Positions 59,731-64,000 of a stretch of DNA of 64,000 bases are shown here, in pieces. The notes beneath the pieces were generated by a model, which was given only the letters and a program-made list of their open reading frames with translations, ran no database searches and was not told the origin of the DNA. Source of the stretch: Nectonema munidae (lineage: Eukaryota; Nematomorpha; Nectonematoida; Nectonematidae); NCBI GenBank assembly GCA_030549495.1, contig JAUIRK010001006.1, positions 479,501-543,500 of the forward strand. The letters are read 5' to 3'. The translations under genes were made by a program, and so were the position numbers. Numbering within the stretch: position 1 is the stretch's first letter; each line of letters starts with the position of its first letter.

Positions 59731-60072
59731 CAAGAAAAATATCGAAAGTCTTTAGCTTTTTTTCCAAAATTTCATCCGCCAACACATTCCTACCTTCTTC
59801 TCTGATCAGGACCACGATTTTTGTGTTTACTTCAGGAACAAACCCTATCGTTGCTCTGATGTAGCTACCCCCAGTTCCTAAAACTCTTTGCACATTTTTT
59901 TGGTAAGTAGCATCCATGCTGTCCACTTTGATTCCATCAGCTGTAAAGTACGCATCATATTGAATTTCTTGTGAGAAGCATTTAGCGTCGGTTAACAATG
60001 AAACTCTCTCGCCTTCTTCCCTTACCACAATCTTCTCATAATTTTCTGAATTTTGACCCAATGTGCAATGAT
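59731..60072 (-). CDS. Repeated-domain gene, domain 2 exon
   Basis: 342 nt (114 codons), acceptor TTTTTATAG, donor GTATTA, both phase 1. Reads (D)HCTLGQNSENYEKIVVREE, VSLLTDAKCFSQEIQYDAYF (second Cys 29 after the first), TADGIKVDSMDATYQKNVQR, SYIRATIGFVPEVNTKIVVL, REEGRNVLADEILEKKLKTF and DIFL. An open frame continues upstream past the acceptor to 60136, but the T-rich acceptor and the phase match to the other exons favour the shorter exon. Function unknown. Confidence 0.82.
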
Positions 60073-60874
60073 CTATAAAAATAAGTTCTTTTTTATTTAT
60101 ATGTTTTAATATACTACTTTTTTCAGAAGGAACCACAATTTTTGTTATTGGTGCCGGGCCCCTTGCGAAATACCGTCAATATTTCCTACAGATTCTATGC
60201 AAAAAATGAGTTTAGTTTTATAAATAAAACGATAAGTAATGAAAGAAAGTGTAAGGCATATGTATTGATATTAGAAATTTTTTTACTAATATCAAACCGA
60301 ACATCAAAATTTTTAAGATAAACACCAACGTTAAAGGCGAGTGAAGTCTATCCATTTCTATGTTCTGGATACAATATATTTTAAAAGTAAGGGTAGTTTC
60401 TTTGAATAATGCGTCTAAGGGGGCGTTTCTTTGAAGTAATGTCTTCTAGAGGGCCTAGGTTGGAAAACTGGGATCTTAATTCGCTAGAAAGCCTATAACA
60501 TGTTAGGAGTGATAGTTGTAGTCCAGTACTATAATTTATAAGTAAGCATCAGGTTCGGAGTACCTGGTGTGTATATTTTATGGTACCAAAGGGGTTTGTT
60601 TATACAGCGTAAGGAAGCATTTCTCAAATCGCGCGGCACCCTTGCTTTATACCTCTAATATTATTTTTTATCTTCGCTACTACATCCAAGGAAAGAGCAA
60701 TTTTCTACAATTGGACAGAGCAAAATTCTCGATGGGAAATGCATCTAGAACGACTAGATCAAATACCCTACCCAACTGGTAAAAGTAATCTTAGCCAAAA
60801 ATAAATGCCATGCTTTGCAATTATATATCTTCTAAATGGTCGTTCTAAATGAATAAAACCTAAAATTCATTATA
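60073..60874. other. Intron between domains 1 and 2, proximal part, with MITE-like debris
   Basis: 60405-60470 has repeated GGGGGCG / GAGGGCCTAGG motifs like those inside the MITE at 53201. 60615-60650 reads TTTCTCAAATCGCGCGGCAC, typical of degraded hAT tips. No gene. Confidence 0.4.
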
Positions 60875-61554
60875 GTTTAGTTCAGGGATGTCCAACCTTT
60901 TTCCTAATGAGCCAATTTTAAATTTTAAAACGAAAATTTTATAAGCAAGTTAAAATGCAAAACTATATTCAGACAAAATTATTAAGTGATTCTGACTTTT
61001 ATTTTGAAATTTTACAAATATCTCTTTCTATGTTACTGTTTTGTATTCTGAGGTAGTTTTCTTCTTTCAGGATTTTTGGTCTTTTTCATAGAGGAAATTA
61101 TGCAGAACAAATTATGCTTCAAACAAGAGCGCACATGGATATTTTATATTAGAAAATATATTTTATATAGGGATGTGTTATATTAATGATTTTAACTCAA
61201 AAATGTTGAATCAAGGGATTTATTTTATAAAAGTAGTTTGTGGAAAGACTTGATGAAAGTCATAATAATCACTATAATGATTCTGATAGAGAAAATCGAA
61301 ATAAGCAATTAACTTTGTGTCGTCTTTCTAGGAAAGGAAGCCCATTCTTCGCACCTTGGAATAAAAATTAGGAGTCGTTGCTCGCATTCGCTCCTAATTT
61401 AAAATGTAAAAAAACTATTGCATCCATTATCATGCCAATAACAAACATCACATTATTTATTTGATCTTCAAAATATCAAGCTTGAATGCTAGGTGCGCCA
61501 TCAAGTCGGCCGCATTGGTCAGCGGGTCGCTGGTTGGACATCCCTGGTTTAGTT
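60875..61554. mobile_element. hAT MITE, 664 bp, with 8-bp target duplication
   Basis: Element 60883-61546: left tip CAGGGATGTCCAACC, right tip GGTTGGACATCCCTG, a perfect 15-bp inverted repeat. Exact 8-bp duplication GTTTAGTT at 60875-60882 and 61547-61554. The interior is AT-rich with no readable transposase. The intact tips and duplication argue for a fairly recent insertion into this intron. Confidence 0.95.
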
Positions 61555-61569
61555 AAAATGCTTGAATGC

Positions 61570-61640
61570 TCGGCGTTGCCAGTGGGGGCGCGGGAGGGGG
61601 ATGCACTGCCCCCTAACTTCCTTTGATGCCCCCTCCAAAA
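61570..61640. mobile_element. G/C-rich MITE end fragment
   Basis: CCAGTGGGGGCGCGGGAGGG followed by GATGCACTGCCCCCTAA and ...GATGCCCCCTCC. It resembles the CAGTG...GCCCCC ends of hAT-type MITEs, but no partner end or duplication was identified. Confidence 0.35.
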
Positions 61641-62920
61641 AGGACCTGTTACATATATATTATGTCACTAATATAAAAATGCAGAGTGGTATGATGATAA
61701 ATTTAATCAAACCATCTACGTAGACTTCTTTTTGAAATACTCGATAGGCTAGATTCCGTGTTCATAAACAGGTTTACAGACTATAATATAAAACTTTGGA
61801 AATCTATTGAATACCGACTTTCTTGACGCGAAAAAAGAACAACCTCTGCTACGCTTCATAAAAATGATAATCTTACTATATAAAAGGTTAAAACCTGTTT
61901 CACTTTAAGCTGAGTGTACCGTATTTCGCTTAGTTATAGAAATGTTTTTACGAAATCAGTTAAATTTAGAAATAAAAACTGATTTAATTTGAAAAAGTAC
62001 GCATTTTGTTTCAACATATGTGGGCGAAAATTTTAGCCCTTTTTAGGCACGAGTTGATTCCTGTAATCGAACTACTGCATTTTAAAAATTGACCAAAAGT
62101 ATTTTTGTTAAAAATTTGTTTTGAAACCTAAAAAATTGTCAGTAACGTTGTAAAATAAAAATCATTTTGCATCTAACTTTTGAACAATAAGTCTGCAAAA
62201 AATTTCATTGCTTTTTTCAATAAATATAGTATTTAAATACTTTTTTTAATTCTCTATGTATATTTATAGTTGATAGATAAAGCTTAAATAATTAATAACT
62301 TAATGTGACCTACCAAATTTTTATTACAGGAATAATTTTCTGGAGAATAAATTTTTTAAAACACTATATTTTCAAAGGGATACCTTCATGATAACTGTAA
62401 AAATTTCAATTAGTGAACTTTATAATTTGATGGTCAAATTTTTTCCCAATTTTAATTTGGTTAAATGAGCTAAGACGATTCAGGCCTTTTTCATTTTAAA
62501 AAAGAAGTTAAACTTACCAATTATTATTTTCTTATTTCCTAATAAAACCTTGGAAAATGATTTATTAATAAAAATTTTAAGCATTTATTATTTGGAAATA
62601 GCACTGCTCAACTGTAAAATATGAATTCAAAGATTTTAAATAAGTAATTGATTTACATTCTTTTGAAGGTACTTTGATGAACAAGAGATATGTTCTTCTT
62701 AGAGTTGATTATTATGCAGCTGGCTAATTAGTCAGATATAAAAATATGATCTTCAAGTCAAAATTAATTATTCATTTTTAAAACGTTAGTTGGTGTATTC
62801 AAATATTATATATCATAAATATGAAGTAAAAACAAAATCTTTTATCTTAGTTTCTATATATAACGGCATCTAGGATTTCAATTCCTTTAAAAGTGACCAT
62901 AGATGTTTTCTGTTTTTAAT
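61641..62920. other. Intron sequence, AT-rich
   Basis: No gene, repeat or element end that I can name. Confidence 0.5.
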
Positions 62921-62925
62921 ATTAC

Positions 62926-63077
62926 TTTTTTTAGTGTCGGTATCACATCCAAGAGAAGAATAAACTTCCAACCTGAAGAGATGGTATGGATAGGAAACAT
63001 TGGGCATCGAACACAGATAGATCATCTGGACCGACATCCTATATGCTTCCACCACAAGGCCATCTGCCGACAAACTG
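62926..63077 (-). pseudogene. Possible relic or partial domain of the repeated-domain gene
   Basis: Minus-strand reading: RCSLSADGLVVEAYRMSVQM, IYLCSMPNVSYPYHLFRLEV, YSSLGCDTDTKK. The C...C spacing (23) and the C-x6-Y-x-Y pattern after the second Cys match the first half of the domain in the neighbouring exons. There is a plausible acceptor (TTTCTAG, 63072 region) and a phase-1 donor (GTAATA), but the acceptor is out of phase with this frame and the second half (LTFxP, KTF) is absent. It is either a decayed exon between domains 1 and 2 or chance. Confidence 0.3.
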
Positions 63078-63528
63078 CATCTAGAAAGTTTTTGTGAGGA
63101 ACTTTGGAAAACTAGCTTGTTTTGTAAGTGGAGGCAGGGTAAAACTCCTTACATCATGTTTTCTTTTAAGTTCTGTTCAATCTCCTGAGTAAGGATTGGC
63201 ATTTACCCCTGCCATTGGAAGCGGGTTGGTTTGCTTACACTTTCATTTTTAATACTTCCACCACTAAGATCTTTGAAAAAGTAGATTTTTAGTTAGCTTG
63301 ATATTTAAGTCAATCTTCAGCTTAATCTGTTGCAATGATTCCCTTTAATGAAATTATTAACAAGTAAGAATTTAATGGGTGACATTTTTATTATTGAATT
63401 GTCGTCTTTAAAAAATATTAAAATTAAATTTACCAATGAAACTACGAAAAAATATTGCTTCATTTTTTCAAAAGATTTAATATTTTTCTCAAAAGTTGTA
63501 ATGTGTTATATAAATAAATAAAAGAAAC
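63078..63528. other. Intron sequence 3' of domain 1
   Basis: 63120-63240 is somewhat GC-richer (GGAGGCAGGG and TACCCCTGCC are near-complementary), suggesting a small MITE or SINE piece. The rest is AT-rich. Confidence 0.35.
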
Positions 63529-63879
63529 CTTTGAGAAAGATATTGATTGCGGCTGTATAATCCATATGAAGATCTTCAATAGTGGCGTCATTTTTATCAG
63601 CATATGCTTTCAACCAAACTGTAGTTTCTGGCATGATATTGTGGAATTTTATTGTCACTTGTGCCTCATAATTATTTCCTGGTTGATCTCCTCTCGGAGG
63701 TGTTATAACTTCTGGTCCTTTTACAATTTCCACTCCATTGACATTACCAATCGTGTATAATTGGCCATAGATGTCGACGTAGGGGAAAAAGGAGAAAAAA
63801 CACACCAAACTAAATCTGAGTTCTATTGGACCAAGATCTGTCACACTGTATTCTACTGAACCTTTAAATTGACAGTTGT
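63529..63879 (-). CDS. Repeated-domain gene, domain 1 exon (most 5' in window)
   Basis: 351 nt (117 codons), acceptor GTCATTTTAG, donor GTTTCT, both phase 1. Reads (D)NCQFKGSVEYSVTDLGPIE, LRFSLVCFFSFFPYVDIYGQ (second Cys 24 after the first), YTIGNVNGVEIVKGPEVI, YEAQVTIKFHNIMPETTVWL, KAYADKNDATIEDLHMDYTA and INIFLK. It is the most divergent copy: the KTF end motif and the FVP motif are changed (IKFHNIMP, INIFL). The hydrophobic run LRFSLVCFFSFFPYV is unusual for the family. Because its acceptor is phase 1, at least one further 5' exon must lie beyond the window's right edge. Confidence 0.75.
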
Positions 63880-64000
63880 CTAAAATGACAAAAAATATTT
63901 TATGATGGTTATAACTTTTATGCACATAATAATGTTTTAAGGGGAGTAAAATTGAAGATAATTATTCTTAAATATTGGATTTATTGGAGAAAAAAATATT

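Noticed and set aside
59654-60136. Longer version of the domain 2 exon starting at ATG 60136
   Set aside because: The internal acceptor TTTTTATAG at 60073 gives the same phase and start motif as the other domain exons; the upstream part has no similarity.
45129-63879. Immunoglobulin or FN3 domains
   Set aside because: The Cys spacing (24-29) is too short for Ig, there is no conserved Trp, and FN3 lacks the paired Cys.

Overview
This is an AT-rich animal nuclear sequence. Evidence: spliceosomal introns of 40-87 bp with GT...T-rich-AG borders, non-LTR retrotransposons, and several eukaryotic DNA-transposon superfamilies (piggyBac, Tigger/pogo, hAT). It looks like a repeat-laden invertebrate. 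I cannot decide between arthropod, cnidarian or another phylum. No rRNA, tRNA, CRISPR or prokaryotic organisation was seen, and I saw no LTR retroelement or other capsid-bearing element.

Two host genes look intact. (1) A plus-strand gene at 2576-9164 has seven exons and encodes 474 aa with 16 CCHC zinc knuckles (CNBP/HEXBP/GIS2-like). Its last knuckle is completed only by splicing over a 4.9-kb intron. (2) A minus-strand gene, read from the right edge down to 45129, has six long exons, each encoding one ~115-aa two-cysteine domain. All five internal exons are phase 1-1 symmetric, so whole domains can be duplicated in frame. I do not recognise this domain; it is the best candidate for something undescribed. 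Its 5' end lies beyond the window. A third, broken gene at 20799-21734 (minus) resembles SAM-domain SAMD3-like proteins.

The rest is mostly transposon-derived. 0-2.5 kb: a TAG microsatellite and a LINE 3' end. 2.6-9.2 kb: the CCHC gene, with a Tigger-like MITE in its last intron. 9.5-14.4 kb: a piggyBac MITE, then a decayed piggyBac transposase interrupted at TTAA by a 2.2-kb non-autonomous piggyBac-type element. 15.6-17.5 kb: two LINE fragments. 18.1-20.7 kb: a second piggyBac with a recognisable transposase. 21.7-25 kb: a LINE and a minus-strand transposase-like relic. 25.2 kb: a hAT MITE with perfect target-site duplications. 25.9-38 kb: a Tigger-like left end, a 6.1-kb array of a 17-bp minisatellite, and a second, 4.6-kb copy of the non-autonomous piggyBac-type family with two expanded internal tandem arrays. 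38-42.7 kb: Tigger, hAT and RTE-type LINE fragments. 45-64 kb: the repeated-domain gene, whose introns hold Tigger, hAT and LINE relics and three MITE-like insertions.

A notable relationship is that the 17-bp minisatellite unit appears, inverted and in degenerate form, just inside the Tigger-like end at 25873. The array may therefore be an expanded subterminal repeat of such a transposon. All coordinates and translations were read by eye; no similarity search or base-composition calculation was run.
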